Assembly (NCBI GenBank): GCA_029861535.1 | Contig: JAOTZC010000001.1 | Coordinates: 62,001 to 126,000, forward strand | Reading direction: 5' to 3' | Origin: Gammaproteobacteria bacterium | GTDB lineage: Bacteria > Pseudomonadota > Gammaproteobacteria > Steroidobacterales > Woeseiaceae | Length of the DNA: 64,000 nucleotides | Part shown: piece by piece, positions 35,463 to 44,680 of the stretch | Numbering within the stretch: position 1 is the first letter of the stretch | Layout: each line of letters begins with the position of its first letter | Notes under the pieces: generated by a model | What the model was told of the DNA's origin: nothing | The model's input: the letters and a program-made list of their open reading frames with translations, nothing else | The model's database searches: none | Program-made: the position numbers and the translations under genes

Positions 35463-35834
35463 TTAGGCGTTTCCGCCGACCAACGCGTCACCCAATACGC
35501 GGAATGCGCCGGCTTCAATGCTGGACAGATTATTCTCGGTTTCTTCGAATGTCAGCACGATCTCGGATGCATTATCCAGCTCTTTGGCTGGCTCATGTAA
35601 AGCCAGCGTCAATGTATTGCCGAGCAATCGAGCTTCTTTTAGAAGATTGTGGCCGCCGAATTGGTTTTCATTGATTTCAATATACAGGGACTCGTCGAAG
35701 TCATCCTCGATTGCACGCATTAGCAGTAAGTAGTCCTTGATGTCACCGGCTTCGGACGTGCTGGCAAAGAACAGCATTGTTGCGTTGTCGCGCACATCGA
35801 AAGCGACGGTATCGTAAAACCGACTATGTGACAT
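35463..35834 (-). CDS. Imm10-like hypothetical protein
   Basis: A 123-aa soluble protein starting ATG 35834. The stretch YIEINENQFGGHNLLKEARLLGNTLTLAL, ending in a helix after SEIVLTFEE, recalls the Imm10 immunity-protein family, but the similarity is by eye only. No toxin, VgrG, Hcp or contact-dependent-inhibition gene lies nearby, so it may be a domesticated or unrelated protein. It precedes the GIY-YIG gene on the same strand by about 28 bp. Confidence 0.5.
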   Translation of the reverse strand: MSHSRFYDTVAFDVRDNATMLFFASTSEAGDIKDYLLLMRAIEDDFDESLYIEINENQFGGHNLLKEARLLGNTLTLALHEPAKELDNASEIVLTFEETENNLSSIEAGAFRVLGDALVGGNA

Positions 35835-35869
35835 TACCTACTCCGTACATTGGCTCTTGGATTATGAGT

Positions 35870-36796
35870 CTACGCCACCCGGGTACTGGATTGCGAATCG
35901 CGCAATAGCGCATCGATACGTTGGTCTTTCTCCAGCCAGATCGAACCGAGCCATTGGTGCATTTGGCGGCGAAATACCCGATCGCCTTGATAATCGCCGT
36001 GAATCAGTGGCTGTTCTATTGCTCGCCTGCGGACCTCGGCGATGACTTGCACCCGGTCACCACAGCAAAGGCCCCAGAATTTCGGCACACCATCAGGGTA
36101 GACGATCGTCACGTCAAGTATCGCATCAAATATTTCGCCCATTGACGACAATGCGATGGCAATACCGCCAGCGCGCGGCGGCAGCAGATTATCGTATGGT
36201 GACTGGCGGTCATTGCGTTTCTGCTCGCTGAAGCGTGTACCCTCAATGAAGTTGATCACCGATGTCGGCGTGTCGCTGAACCTCTGACATGCCCTTTGTG
36301 TGGCTTCAAGATCCTTGCCTTTTTTCTCAGGATGCTTTGCAAGATAAGACGGTGTGTAGCGCTTCATGAATGGCATGTCGAGCGCCCACCAAGCGACGCC
36401 GAGAAATGGAAACCATATGAGTTCCTGCTTAATAAAGAACTTTAGGAACGGAATGCGGCGATTAAATATCGTCTGCAGTACAAGAATGTCAACCCAGGTC
36501 TGATGGTTTGCCAGTACCAGATACCAGCCTTCCTTGCGTAAGTCGTCGATGCCGTTTGCTTTCCAATGGAGCGTGCCGCCGCCGGCGAGAATCAACCGGT
36601 TGCAACTGATCCAGTTTTCTCCCATCGCCATTAACACACGCGTCAAGGAGCGGCGAAAAATCTTGAACGGCAATACCAACTTGAAGATTGCCAGTACGAA
36701 AATTGGGACGAACCAAAACAGGGTATTGATGGTTACGCCGCCGAAGACGATGAGCCCACGAAGATTGCGAAGAAAAGCTGCCAAGAGATCACGCAC
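35870..36796 (-). CDS. PlsC-type acyltransferase (YihG-like)
   Basis: A 308-aa membrane-bound acyltransferase. Two N-terminal hydrophobic segments (about 15-45) precede the catalytic NHQTWVD (HX4D type, about residues 96-102), then FIKQELIWFPFLG, FIEGTRFSEQKR (the acyl-acceptor Gly-Thr-Arg motif) and LLPPRAGGIAIALS. It probably acylates lysophospholipid at the inner membrane; YihG and related enzymes set sn-2 chain choice. Substrate is not decided by sequence. Divergent from the ceramidase-like gene. Confidence 0.88.
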   Translation of the reverse strand: MRDLLAAFLRNLRGLIVFGGVTINTLFWFVPIFVLAIFKLVLPFKIFRRSLTRVLMAMGENWISCNRLILAGGGTLHWKANGIDDLRKEGWYLVLANHQTWVDILVLQTIFNRRIPFLKFFIKQELIWFPFLGVAWWALDMPFMKRYTPSYLAKHPEKKGKDLEATQRACQRFSDTPTSVINFIEGTRFSEQKRNDRQSPYDNLLPPRAGGIAIALSSMGEIFDAILDVTIVYPDGVPKFWGLCCGDRVQVIAEVRRRAIEQPLIHGDYQGDRVFRRQMHQWLGSIWLEKDQRIDALLRDSQSSTRVA

Positions 36797-36889
36797 CGTG
36801 TTCGACCAGGGACCACTATTCTAGCCCGAACTTGCACCTGCTGTTGGTTGCGTTGCCCGGACGATGTCGCTCTAGTAGATTGCTAACGT

Positions 36890-37708
36890 ATGAGCATAAG
36901 CGAGCAACGATTCGCGGCCTCCCTTGTGGAGAAGGCCCGTAGCAAGACCGGCATCGCGATCGCCGGCGTTTTCCTATTCGCTGTTGTGTTCACTCTGACC
37001 AATCCAATTCCGCAAGATCCTGTCTATCATCAGTTCGCAGATGCGCAGCGTATTTTTTCAGTTCCAAATTTTTGGAACGTGGCATCCAATCTGCCGTTTC
37101 TGCTGGTCGGCATCTGGGGCTTAATAATTGTTTGCGGTCGGCGCCAACAGCCTACTGTGCTACGACCTGTTTACGCAGCCTTTTTCTTCGGCGTGCTGCT
37201 AACGGCGTTTGGCTCGGGCTTTTACCACTTCGCGCCGGCGAATCAGCCGTTGGTCTGGGACCGGCTGCCAATGACGATTGCCATCGCCGGCCTATTTGCG
37301 GCCGTGATCGGAGAATACGAATCGCATTCCTTGGGGCGTCGCCTGCTAGTCCCTTTTCTTGCGATCGGTGCGCTATCGGTATTTTATTGGCACTGGACGG
37401 AATTGCGCGGCGTAGGCGATCTGCGACCCTACGCGATTGTGCAGTTCTTGCCGATGTTAGTGATTTTCGTATTATTGATTATGCGCGGACCTGCATCGAG
37501 CCTAACTCGGTCGCTGTGGTGGATGGTTGGCTTTTATTTTTTCGCCAAGATTTTTGAACATTTCGACGCCCAGATCTATGCGTTGTTTCCGCTCAGCGGG
37601 CACACGCTCAAGCACCTGTTTGCTGCCTTAGGGCCCGCGGCGCTTGCAGTTGGCCTGAGGCAGCGCAATCTTAAACCGGTAGCGAATGCCGGGAGTCATC
37701 ACAAATGA
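36890..37708 (+). CDS. Ceramidase/alkaline-phytoceramidase-like membrane hydrolase (CREST family)
   Basis: A 272-aa seven-helix protein. The CREST-type residues are visible: YHQFAD near the N-terminus, NFWNVASNLPF, GSGFYHFAPANQPLVWDRLPMTIA (Ser, Tyr-His, Asp-Arg) and the late GHTLKHLFAALG carrying the other metal-site histidines. These features match bacterial proteins annotated as alkaline phytoceramidase-like. A hydrolytic role on a ceramide or other lipid is inferred. The stop overlaps the start of the next gene by 4 bp (ATGA at 37705). Confidence 0.82.
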   Translation: MSISEQRFAASLVEKARSKTGIAIAGVFLFAVVFTLTNPIPQDPVYHQFADAQRIFSVPNFWNVASNLPFLLVGIWGLIIVCGRRQQPTVLRPVYAAFFFGVLLTAFGSGFYHFAPANQPLVWDRLPMTIAIAGLFAAVIGEYESHSLGRRLLVPFLAIGALSVFYWHWTELRGVGDLRPYAIVQFLPMLVIFVLLIMRGPASSLTRSLWWMVGFYFFAKIFEHFDAQIYALFPLSGHTLKHLFAALGPAALAVGLRQRNLKPVANAGSHHK

Positions 37709-38136
37709 AAAATTTCAGAGGCCAATGCCATTGCGGTGCGATCGCGTTTGACTACTCAACGGCGTTGCCACCTGGTGACTGGCCGATTCGCGCCTGCCAG
37801 TGTGCGTTTTGTCGTGCACACGATGCGCTGAGCACGTCCGACACAGCAGGCACGTTAATTTTCACGGCGACCGTGCCCGATTATTTGCAACGCTACCGCT
37901 TCGCAATGAAAACCGCAGATTTTTTGCTGTGCCGAAATTGCGGTGTCTACATCGGCGCCGTCATTGACACAGCTAATGGTTGTTTCGGCATTATCAATAC
38001 ACACGCGCTTGAGACAACCCCGGTTGACATCGCCGCCGTAGCAGCGATGAATTATGATCAGGAAGACAAATCGGGGCGAGTGTCACGCCGCGAGGACCGC
38101 TGGACGCCGGTACAGCAAAGCCCCGATAAGGATTAG
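37705..38136 (+). CDS. GFA-family (glutathione-dependent formaldehyde-activating-like) zinc protein
   Basis: A 143-aa Mss4-like beta-fold protein with the zinc Cys set: GQCHCG (about 5-10), RACQCAFCRAHDAL (about 31-44) and LLCRNCGVYIGA. It overlaps the ceramidase-like gene (ATGA), so the two are translationally coupled. The family name implies thiol-adduct chemistry, but most members are untested. Its last 4 bp overlap the convergent thiopurine methyltransferase-like gene. Confidence 0.87.
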   Translation: MKNFRGQCHCGAIAFDYSTALPPGDWPIRACQCAFCRAHDALSTSDTAGTLIFTATVPDYLQRYRFAMKTADFLLCRNCGVYIGAVIDTANGCFGIINTHALETTPVDIAAVAAMNYDQEDKSGRVSRREDRWTPVQQSPDKD

Positions 38137-38753
38137 CGACTTCGCCATACGACTTCGACGAACTCTGTAAGTCCAGCATCGTGAAATTTCCGTGGCGCGT
38201 TTTCGATGTCATTGTACGCATCGACACGCTCGAGCTGGGGCCAATACGACAATACTTCATCAGCCGTTATTGAAAACGGCGGTCCATCGGCGAGCGCCTG
38301 ATCGTATTCCAGGACAATGAGGAGTTGCATTGCATTCGACGTCAACAGCGTATTCGTGTGCGCCGCGTAACGACGACGCATGTTTGCTGGCAGCGCCGCC
38401 AACGCACCGCGATCGTAGTGTGCGTCGAATAACTCTCCGTAAAATTCGAAGTAATCGCCGCGTACAATCGTAATTTGTCGATCGATGGCCTCAAAACGTT
38501 GACCGTCGTTCTTCTGGCGGTACTCAATATCGTTCTCTTCGAAAAATGCCCGCGCTGCGAGATCTGATAGCTCGACGCCGATAACTTCGTTTCCCTGGGC
38601 CTCGAGCCAGGCAAGGTCGACACTTTTGCCACATAGCGGCACAAGCACGCGTCGGCCGTTACCGAGCCAGTACTTTTTCAGGCTGCGATTGCCGTGCGGC
38701 TCATGCCAGCCGATACGGCCCGCGGCCCAACGTTCGAGCCATGGTTCCGACAC
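38133..38753 (-). CDS. tpm: Thiopurine S-methyltransferase family protein
   Basis: A 206-aa SAM-dependent methyltransferase. The N-terminal [15 protein letters not shown] and the SAM-binding [21 protein letters not shown] and [18 protein letters not shown] motifs are those of bacterial TPMT, which in some species acts on selenium or tellurium compounds. The usual size is about 215 aa. It is divergent from folD, with about 97 bp between the two starts. Confidence 0.92.
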   Translation of the reverse strand: MSEPWLERWAAGRIGWHEPHGNRSLKKYWLGNGRRVLVPLCGKSVDLAWLEAQGNEVIGVELSDLAARAFFEENDIEYRQKNDGQRFEAIDRQITIVRGDYFEFYGELFDAHYDRGALAALPANMRRRYAAHTNTLLTSNAMQLLIVLEYDQALADGPPFSITADEVLSYWPQLERVDAYNDIENAPRKFHDAGLTEFVEVVWRSR

Positions 38754-38850
38754 GAAGTCCTCCAGTCACCATAGTTTACGCACTAGAGAGGTGGCGTTAC
38801 CATGCGTCGCCTGCTTACTGTGCAGCCAAACACAAAAGGAACCACGCCGC

Positions 38851-39738
38851 ATGGCGCAAGCAACTCGAATCGATGGAAAAGCGAAAGCGGCCGAACTATC
38901 GGCGGCAATCACGGCTGAGTCAGCCAAGCTGCTAAAAGAACATGGCCTAATACCGGGACTGGCTGTCGTAATAATTGGCGACGATCCGGCGAGCCAGGTT
39001 TATGTGCGCAACAAAAAGCGCACCGCCGAGGCCTGCGGCTTCTACTCGGTACAGCATTCCCTGCCGGCTGACGTGACAGAAGCTGATTTATTACAACTGA
39101 TCGACGACCTGAATCGCGACATCGCCGTGCACGGCATCCTTGTGCAGCTGCCGCTTCCCGGACATCTCGACGAGCAGCGTATCACGCAATCTATCTCACC
39201 AACTAAAGACGTCGACGGCTTCCATTACATTAATATTGGCAAGCTGACGGCCTCCAAAACGGATGATGCGTTTGTGCCGTGCACGCCCGCAGGCTGCATG
39301 CTAATGATCCAGGACCAGCTTGGCAGAGACCTGTCCGGCAAGAGCGCCGTCGTTATCGGCCGCTCGAACATTGTTGGGAAGCCGATGGCAAGCCTGTTGC
39401 TTGCCGCGAATGCGACCGTCACGATAACCCACAGTCGAACAAAAGATTTGCCGGCCGTCTGTCGTGGCGCAGATATTGTCGTTGCCGCGGTTGGCCGCGC
39501 CAATATGGTCAAAGGCAACTGGATCAAGCCAGGCGCCGTGATTATTGATGTCGGCATAAATCGCATCGAGGTTGGCGGCGATTCAAAGTCTAAGCTGACT
39601 GGCGATGTGGATTACGACGAAGCCTTGCAGGTCGCATCGGCACTGACGCCTGTTCCGGGCGGCGTTGGCCCGATGACTATTGTCATGTTGATGTCGAATA
39701 CATTGCGTGCGGCCAAGCTGGCTGCTGGAATTCGTTGA
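38851..39738 (+). CDS. folD: Methylenetetrahydrofolate dehydrogenase/cyclohydrolase FolD
   Basis: A 295-aa bifunctional enzyme from ATG 38851 behind AAAAGGAA (the open frame extends upstream but not as a plausible protein). Motifs: [14 protein letters not shown] (catalytic Lys), [34 protein letters not shown], and the NADP-binding [17 protein letters not shown]. It interconverts 5,10-methylene-THF, methenyl-THF and formyl-THF in the cytosol. mtnA follows 20 bp downstream. Confidence 0.97.
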   Translation: MAQATRIDGKAKAAELSAAITAESAKLLKEHGLIPGLAVVIIGDDPASQVYVRNKKRTAEACGFYSVQHSLPADVTEADLLQLIDDLNRDIAVHGILVQLPLPGHLDEQRITQSISPTKDVDGFHYINIGKLTASKTDDAFVPCTPAGCMLMIQDQLGRDLSGKSAVVIGRSNIVGKPMASLLLAANATVTITHSRTKDLPAVCRGADIVVAAVGRANMVKGNWIKPGAVIIDVGINRIEVGGDSKSKLTGDVDYDEALQVASALTPVPGGVGPMTIVMLMSNTLRAAKLAAGIR

Positions 39739-39758
39739 ACGCGCACGAGGAGCCTTGA

Positions 39759-40853
39759 GTGCAACGTACTGACGAGGAGTTTCGAACAATCTGGCTATCG
39801 CCTGACGATGATGGTGTCGTGCAAATCATCGACCAACGAGTGTTACCGCACGATTTCCGCGTACACGATCTGACATCCTGGCAGGACGGCGCGACTGCAA
39901 TTACCGAAATGCTTGTTCGAGGTGCGCCCCTGATCGGCGCAACGGCGGCCTGGAGCCTGTATCTGGCAGCAAAGCGCGGCGGGCACGAGGAAACTCGGAC
40001 TGCGGCGGAGGGTCTGCTCGAGACTCGGCCCACCGCGGTCAATTTGCGCTGGGCCATTGAGCGAGTGATGTCGGCCGCAAACTCGCTCGGCGACAACGAT
40101 GACTTGGCGGCGGCCTTGCGTGCCGAGGCTGAGGCGATTTGCGACGAAGATATTCAAATTAGCCTCGGCATTGGCCGCAGCGGTGTCGAACTGCTGCGCG
40201 AAATTGCCCGGCAAAAAGCAAATCGCGTCAATGTGCTGACGCACTGCAATGCCGGCGCTCTTGCGACAATCAACTGGGGGACAGCGACCGCACCCATTTA
40301 CATGGCACATAAAGAAGGGATCGATGTCCACGTATGGGTTGATGAGACGCGACCGCGGAACCAGGGATCACAACTGACCGCTTGGGAACTCGGCCAGCGG
40401 GGTGTGCCGCACACATTGATTGTCGATAATGCGGGCGGCCACCTGATGCAACACGGCGAGGTTGATATCGTCATAACAGGCACCGATCGCACGACGCGCC
40501 GTGGCGATGTCGCAAATAAAATTGGCACCTATCTCAAAGCGCTCGCCGCGCGCGATAATGGCATCCCGTTCTATGTCGCCCTACCGTCGACGACGATAGA
40601 CTGGACGATTGAGGACGGTATCGCCGAGATTCCGATCGAAGAACGTGACCCGCGCGAGGTTTCACATGTCTATGGCGAGCTTGACGGCCACGCGGTCGTA
40701 GTCAATACGACGGCGGGCGATACCGCCGTCAGCAATTATGCGTTTGACGTCACACCAGCCCGACTCATAACCGGCCTGATAACCGAGCGCGGAGTTTGTG
40801 CCGCAAGTGAAACCGGGCTTAGCGAACTATTCCCCGACCTGCGGGCAAAATGA
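39759..40853 (+). CDS. mtnA: Methylthioribose-1-phosphate isomerase MtnA
   Basis: A 364-aa methionine-salvage enzyme starting at GTG 39759, supported by GAGGAG nine bases upstream. It has [28 protein letters not shown] (catalytic Cys) and the [19 protein letters not shown] motif (catalytic Asp). It isomerises 5-methylthioribose-1-phosphate to the ribulose form. No other mtn genes are in the window, so the pathway is split. In places it is named alongside eIF2B-alpha-like proteins, but the MtnA motifs are complete. Confidence 0.95.
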   Translation: MQRTDEEFRTIWLSPDDDGVVQIIDQRVLPHDFRVHDLTSWQDGATAITEMLVRGAPLIGATAAWSLYLAAKRGGHEETRTAAEGLLETRPTAVNLRWAIERVMSAANSLGDNDDLAAALRAEAEAICDEDIQISLGIGRSGVELLREIARQKANRVNVLTHCNAGALATINWGTATAPIYMAHKEGIDVHVWVDETRPRNQGSQLTAWELGQRGVPHTLIVDNAGGHLMQHGEVDIVITGTDRTTRRGDVANKIGTYLKALAARDNGIPFYVALPSTTIDWTIEDGIAEIPIEERDPREVSHVYGELDGHAVVVNTTAGDTAVSNYAFDVTPARLITGLITERGVCAASETGLSELFPDLRAK

Positions 40854-40941
40854 ACAATTCGAGTGACCGCATCAACGAGGCCCAGGCTTAGTAGGTCAGC
40901 CGTCGGTTTGCCGCCCGATTCCTGACGGCTTGTGTCTTGTC

Positions 40942-41328
40942 TCAGCTGTTGTTTTCCGCGACGATCGGCGCAAGTTCAAACCTGAACGTACGACAGGTCT
41001 TGATGCCAGACGACTTTTCGCCACGTTTCAGAGGTTTATAACTGGACGCTTTAACCGCACGTAATGCCGGCCGCTCAAAAATCCGGTGCGTGCTATCCCT
41101 GACCGCCACCCGATACGGCCGGCCTTTTTTGTCAACGTGATAACAAATCTGCACCTCGCCCTCAATTCGGTCGCGGCGCGCAATTCGTGGGTACTCGGGC
41201 GCGACGGTATGCGTCGGAATCCTATCGGTATTATCGTCGATGTAGCGCATGTATTTTATCTGCTCGGCATGCGCTGCCGACGCAATCATTAATGCAAGAA
41301 ACAGGCTAATGGCGAAATTAGCTTTCAT
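40942..41328 (-). CDS. Secreted protein with a TonB C-terminal-like domain
   Basis: A 128-aa protein from ATG 41328. A signal peptide (MKANFAISLFLALMIASAAHA) is followed by a domain resembling TonB_C: VAPEYPRIARRDRIEGEVQICYHVD, then RDSTHRIFERPALRAVKASSYKP. No N-terminal anchor or Pro-rich spacer is present, so it is not a classical TonB but a short secreted energy-transducer-like protein. The start overlaps the stop of the upstream TPR gene by 11 bp, indicating co-translation. Confidence 0.75.
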   Translation of the reverse strand: MKANFAISLFLALMIASAAHAEQIKYMRYIDDNTDRIPTHTVAPEYPRIARRDRIEGEVQICYHVDKKGRPYRVAVRDSTHRIFERPALRAVKASSYKPLKRGEKSSGIKTCRTFRFELAPIVAENNS

Positions 41329-41845
41329 CCTTGCTGCCCCCGCTGCGCCGATCGTCAATGACGATGTTTGGTGTCACCGGCTCGGTAGCATCCATATAGA
41401 TTCCACGGACCTCTTTGATCGCTTTCGCACGCGGCGCAATTTCCTCACCTTTGATGAGATCCATCTCCGCGTCTTCGTAGCGCTCCATCTTGATAAAGAT
41501 CAGCGCACGATTGCTCCGTGCGCGCCAATTACGGTCACTTTCCACGAGTGCCTGATTACAGTATTCGAGCGCCTGTTCGTATTGGCTAAGCATCACGTAG
41601 CCAGCGCACATATTACCGAGTCCGGCATTCCGTTCGCGCTGACCAACCGCCACATCAAGCCCGAGCCGAGTCAACCGAATGCCCTCCTCGGCATTTCCGG
41701 CCAAAAGTTCCTGCGCGCCCTCGGCGAGGTTCGGGTTTCGTGGGCCGATCACCGTTTTGGGAGTGAGTTCATCAGGCCCCGCACCGGCCTGCTCGAAGCC
41801 GCCAATCAGCAGCACGGCGAGGCATAGGGTGCGGACAATGTTCAT
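41318..41845 (-). CDS. Secreted TPR-containing protein
   Basis: A 175-aa protein with a signal peptide (about 1-22). Two TPR-like helical pairs are visible: GNMCAGYVMLSQYEQALEYCNQAL and NWRARSNRALIFIKMERYEDAEMDL, plus a weaker third. It likely acts as a protein-interaction module in the periplasm. Coupled to the TonB_C-like gene by an 11-bp overlap. No closer family is recognised. Confidence 0.72.
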   Translation of the reverse strand: MNIVRTLCLAVLLIGGFEQAGAGPDELTPKTVIGPRNPNLAEGAQELLAGNAEEGIRLTRLGLDVAVGQRERNAGLGNMCAGYVMLSQYEQALEYCNQALVESDRNWRARSNRALIFIKMERYEDAEMDLIKGEEIAPRAKAIKEVRGIYMDATEPVTPNIVIDDRRSGGSKDES

Positions 41846-41879
41846 GGTATCTCGGGTAAATCCTTCGTGGACGGCAAGT

Positions 41880-42761
41880 TTAGGTCAAATGCTCCGTAAA
41901 GAATTGGACAGTGCGTTCCCAGGCAAGTTTCGCCGCATCGTCGTCAAAACGCGGCGTCGTATCGTTATGAAAACCGTGATTCGCATCCGCGTACGTAAAT
42001 TCCTGGTAGTTCGCCTCGACAGCCTGCAGAGCTTTCTCAAATTGCGGCCATCCGGCATTTATGCGTGCATCAAGCTCTCCGTGATGCAACATCAATGGCG
42101 CACGAATATTCGCAGTATCTTCAGCAGACGGGTGCCGACCATAGAATGCGACGGCCGCTGCAAGGTCGGGTAGCCGAACCGCCAGCGTCAAGGACACCCC
42201 GCCGCCGAAACAAAAGCCGACCGACCCTACTTTGCCGCTGCAATCCGGGTGTTGCTGCAGATAGCCCACGGCAGCAACGAAATCTTCGATCATCTCGTCG
42301 CTGTCGCGTTGCTTTTGCATGGTCCTGCCGTCGTCATCGTTACCCGGATATCCGCCGAGCGGCGTCAGCGCATCTGGCGCAAACGCGATGAAACCCGCGA
42401 CAGCGAGTCGACGCGCCACGTCTTCGATGTATGGATTGAGGCCGCGATTCTCGTGAATGACGACGACGCCGGGCAGTTTGTGATCAACAATCGCCGGCCG
42501 TGCGTAATAACCGCTCATGACGCTCGCACCTTTGGGCGACGCATATTTCTTATAACTCGTCGTAATCGACTCGTCGTCCGGGTCGACCTGCCGTGCCAAT
42601 GCATAGTTGGGACTCAAGCTTGCAAGTATTCCGCTTGCCGTAACACCAGTTGCCGCAAAGCCCGCAGCGCGATCGAGAAACTGCCGACGTGTCAGCTTGC
42701 CATGCACGTAACCGTCGAACAGCTCCAGTAATTGCGGGTCGTAGTCAGACGCGTTACTCAT
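41880..42761 (-). CDS. Tat-exported dienelactone hydrolase family protein (YghX-like)
   Basis: A 293-aa protein from ATG 42761. The twin-arginine signal RRQFLDRAAGFAATGV (about 24-39) is followed by a DLH domain with the intact nucleophile elbow GSVGFCFGGGVSL, the acid in GELDARINAG and His in DANHGFHND. Substrate unknown; the enzyme should act in the periplasm. It provides a catalytic contrast to the Gly-substituted paralogue at 28 kb. Its start is 7 bp upstream of the CBS gene's stop (same strand). Confidence 0.88.
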   Translation of the reverse strand: MSNASDYDPQLLELFDGYVHGKLTRRQFLDRAAGFAATGVTASGILASLSPNYALARQVDPDDESITTSYKKYASPKGASVMSGYYARPAIVDHKLPGVVVIHENRGLNPYIEDVARRLAVAGFIAFAPDALTPLGGYPGNDDDGRTMQKQRDSDEMIEDFVAAVGYLQQHPDCSGKVGSVGFCFGGGVSLTLAVRLPDLAAAVAFYGRHPSAEDTANIRAPLMLHHGELDARINAGWPQFEKALQAVEANYQEFTYADANHGFHNDTTPRFDDDAAKLAWERTVQFFTEHLT

Positions 42762-42768
42762 CCGGTAT

Positions 42769-43197
42769 TTATCCAGCGATATAATGTTCGAGCTGTTCGA
42801 TTTCTTCTTTTTGGTCCGCAATGATCGCCTGCACCAGATCGCCAATCGAAATCATTGCAACGACGTCGCCTCCTTCGACGACCGGTAGGTGCCGACATTT
42901 CAAATCGGTCATCATTTGCATGCAGGAATCCACGGTCGCGTCCGGCGACGTCGTTTTCACTTCGCCCGTCATGATGTCCGAAACCGGTGTCGTATCCGAC
43001 GCACGACCTTTGATGATTACCTTGCGTGCGTAATCACGCTCAGTCATGATCCCGCAAAGTTTGCCGTCCGCCATAACGACCACCGATCCGATCCCTTTTT
43101 CAGCCATGAGCTTGATCGCGTCGAGCACAGAGGTCTCGGGTTCTATCGAAATGACGTTTCTGCCTTTGGCATTGAGCAGATGTTGCACCAGTTTCAT
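42769..43197 (-). CDS. CBS-domain pair protein
   Basis: A 142-aa protein that consists of two CBS motifs: the first covers about 9-62 (VISIEPETSVLDAIKLMAEKGIGSVVVM..GIMTERDYARKV), the second about 76-130 (TTSPDATVDSCMQMMTDLKCRHLPVVEGGDVVAMISIGDLVQAI). The RDY and SIGD loops are typical adenosine-nucleotide contact sites. It probably senses AMP/ATP or SAM and regulates an unknown partner. It directly precedes the DLH gene. Confidence 0.92.
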   Translation of the reverse strand: MKLVQHLLNAKGRNVISIEPETSVLDAIKLMAEKGIGSVVVMADGKLCGIMTERDYARKVIIKGRASDTTPVSDIMTGEVKTTSPDATVDSCMQMMTDLKCRHLPVVEGGDVVAMISIGDLVQAIIADQKEEIEQLEHYIAG

Positions 43198-43351
43198 TCA
43201 GCTTCCCCTTTGTCGCGCATCTGAATTAGAAGGAATTTAATTGCGCCCCCATTCTAGCCCGCGGGGAAGCGGCTCGCCACGAAACCTGGTGGGATAACGT
43301 CAAAGAATCAATGACTTAAGAATACGCTCGAAGAAATTATGACGGCCAGGC

Positions 43352-44680
43352 CTACTTGATTCGGCCGAGCAGCGTCGACGACCGCGCCCATTTCCCGCGA
43401 ACCAGCACGCCGTGCACACGTCGGCTGTTGCTTATGTCGTCCAACGGATTGGCATCCAGCACCACCAGGTCGCCGATTTTGCCGACTTCGACCGTACCGG
43501 TGTCGACGCCGAAGAATTGTGCCGGCGCAATAGTGCCGCTTTGTAGTGCTTGATACGGCGTCATTCCCGCCGCAACCAAGAAGGCAAGCTCGTGGTGCAC
43601 CGAAAACCCCGGCACGTTGAAAACTTGCGGTGCATCAGAGCCCAACAACAAAGTGGCGCCAGCCTGATACAGTGCGAGAATCAGCTTGCGACGAATTGCG
43701 ATTGCGCGTGCTGCTGTATTCGAATCGAAGCCACGTTCGTTGATCGTTCGTTGCTTGGCCCGCACCCAATTCCGAACCGTACCTGCCGACATGAATCGCA
43801 TTTCCGGTCGACTGCCGAGCTCTTCCGCAGGAATGCTAGACACACGGTGCTCAAACAACGATTGGGTCGGCACGATCGCGACGCCCGCCGCGACGGTGGC
43901 CGCAACAATCTCTTCGATTCTCTCCTCAACAACTTGATCGGCAAGCATGACATCGAAAAAACCACCGTAACCGCCGGACGAATCCCTATCCGCTGGCAGC
44001 AGCGCGGCCATATATCCATCGAGATGGTCGATTGTTGCAATTCCACGGTTTAGCGCACTAGGCACACCGACTGAGACAGGTACATGCCCGGCGAACGGCA
44101 TGTCGAGCAAATTGGCGGCATCAGCGATCGCATTGAATTCGGCCGCATCCAAGCCCGGATGAATTTTTATGAAGTCGTATCCCGCCGCATGTTGCTCACG
44201 CACTTGTCGCTCACCGTCGGCGGCCCCGTGAACGGTTGTGCCATTCAGTGACGGGCCAGAGGTGATGAGTCGCGGTCCGAAAATGCTCCCCGACGCGATG
44301 CTCGTTCTCAATGCTAGGTGTGACGGCCGGCCAAGCATGCCGCGCACCGTCGTTACGCCGTTTGCCAGGAACAGACTGAAAAGACGTTCGACTTCACGGG
44401 AACCTGTACCGGTGACATGGCCGTGCATTTCGGTCAGTCCCGGCATTAGGAAACGATCGGTGCCATCGACGACGGTTGCCCCCACCGGCACAGCAATATC
44501 GTCGACGTCGCCGATTGACACAATGATGCCATCGGTCACAACGACAGTTTGTGATTCCGAGATTTGGTCAGTCGTCATCGGTAGAACATTGACGTTAACA
44601 ATCGCCGTCGATTCCGCCGAAGCCGCGGCCGCTAGGCACAGCGCCGCCAGTATTGCCATGAGTCGCATCAACAGGGTCAT
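43352..44680 (-). CDS. Secreted amidohydrolase family protein
   Basis: A 442-aa protein with a signal peptide (about 1-21) and a metal-dependent amidohydrolase barrel. Ligand motifs are GLTEMHGHVTGTG, FIKIHPG, FAGHVPVSVG, TIDHLDG and LLGSDAPQVFNVPGFSVHHEL; the late VGKIGDLVVLDANPLDD strand is also typical. It resembles imidazolonepropionase-like or Xaa-Pro-hydrolysing members, but the substrate is unknown. Its ATG overlaps the stop of the dehydratase gene by 4 bp (operon). Confidence 0.88.
   Translation of the reverse strand: MTLLMRLMAILAALCLAAAASAESTAIVNVNVLPMTTDQISESQTVVVTDGIIVSIGDVDDIAVPVGATVVDGTDRFLMPGLTEMHGHVTGTGSREVERLFSLFLANGVTTVRGMLGRPSHLALRTSIASGSIFGPRLITSGPSLNGTTVHGAADGERQVREQHAAGYDFIKIHPGLDAAEFNAIADAANLLDMPFAGHVPVSVGVPSALNRGIATIDHLDGYMAALLPADRDSSGGYGGFFDVMLADQVVEERIEEIVAATVAAGVAIVPTQSLFEHRVSSIPAEELGSRPEMRFMSAGTVRNWVRAKQRTINERGFDSNTAARAIAIRRKLILALYQAGATLLLGSDAPQVFNVPGFSVHHELAFLVAAGMTPYQALQSGTIAPAQFFGVDTGTVEVGKIGDLVVLDANPLDDISNSRRVHGVLVRGKWARSSTLLGRIK

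Noticed and set aside
40884-40928. GCCGTC/GACGGC repeat between mtnA and the TonB-like gene as a terminator
   Set aside because: Long 19-nt loop, only 6 bp of stem and no T run in either direction.
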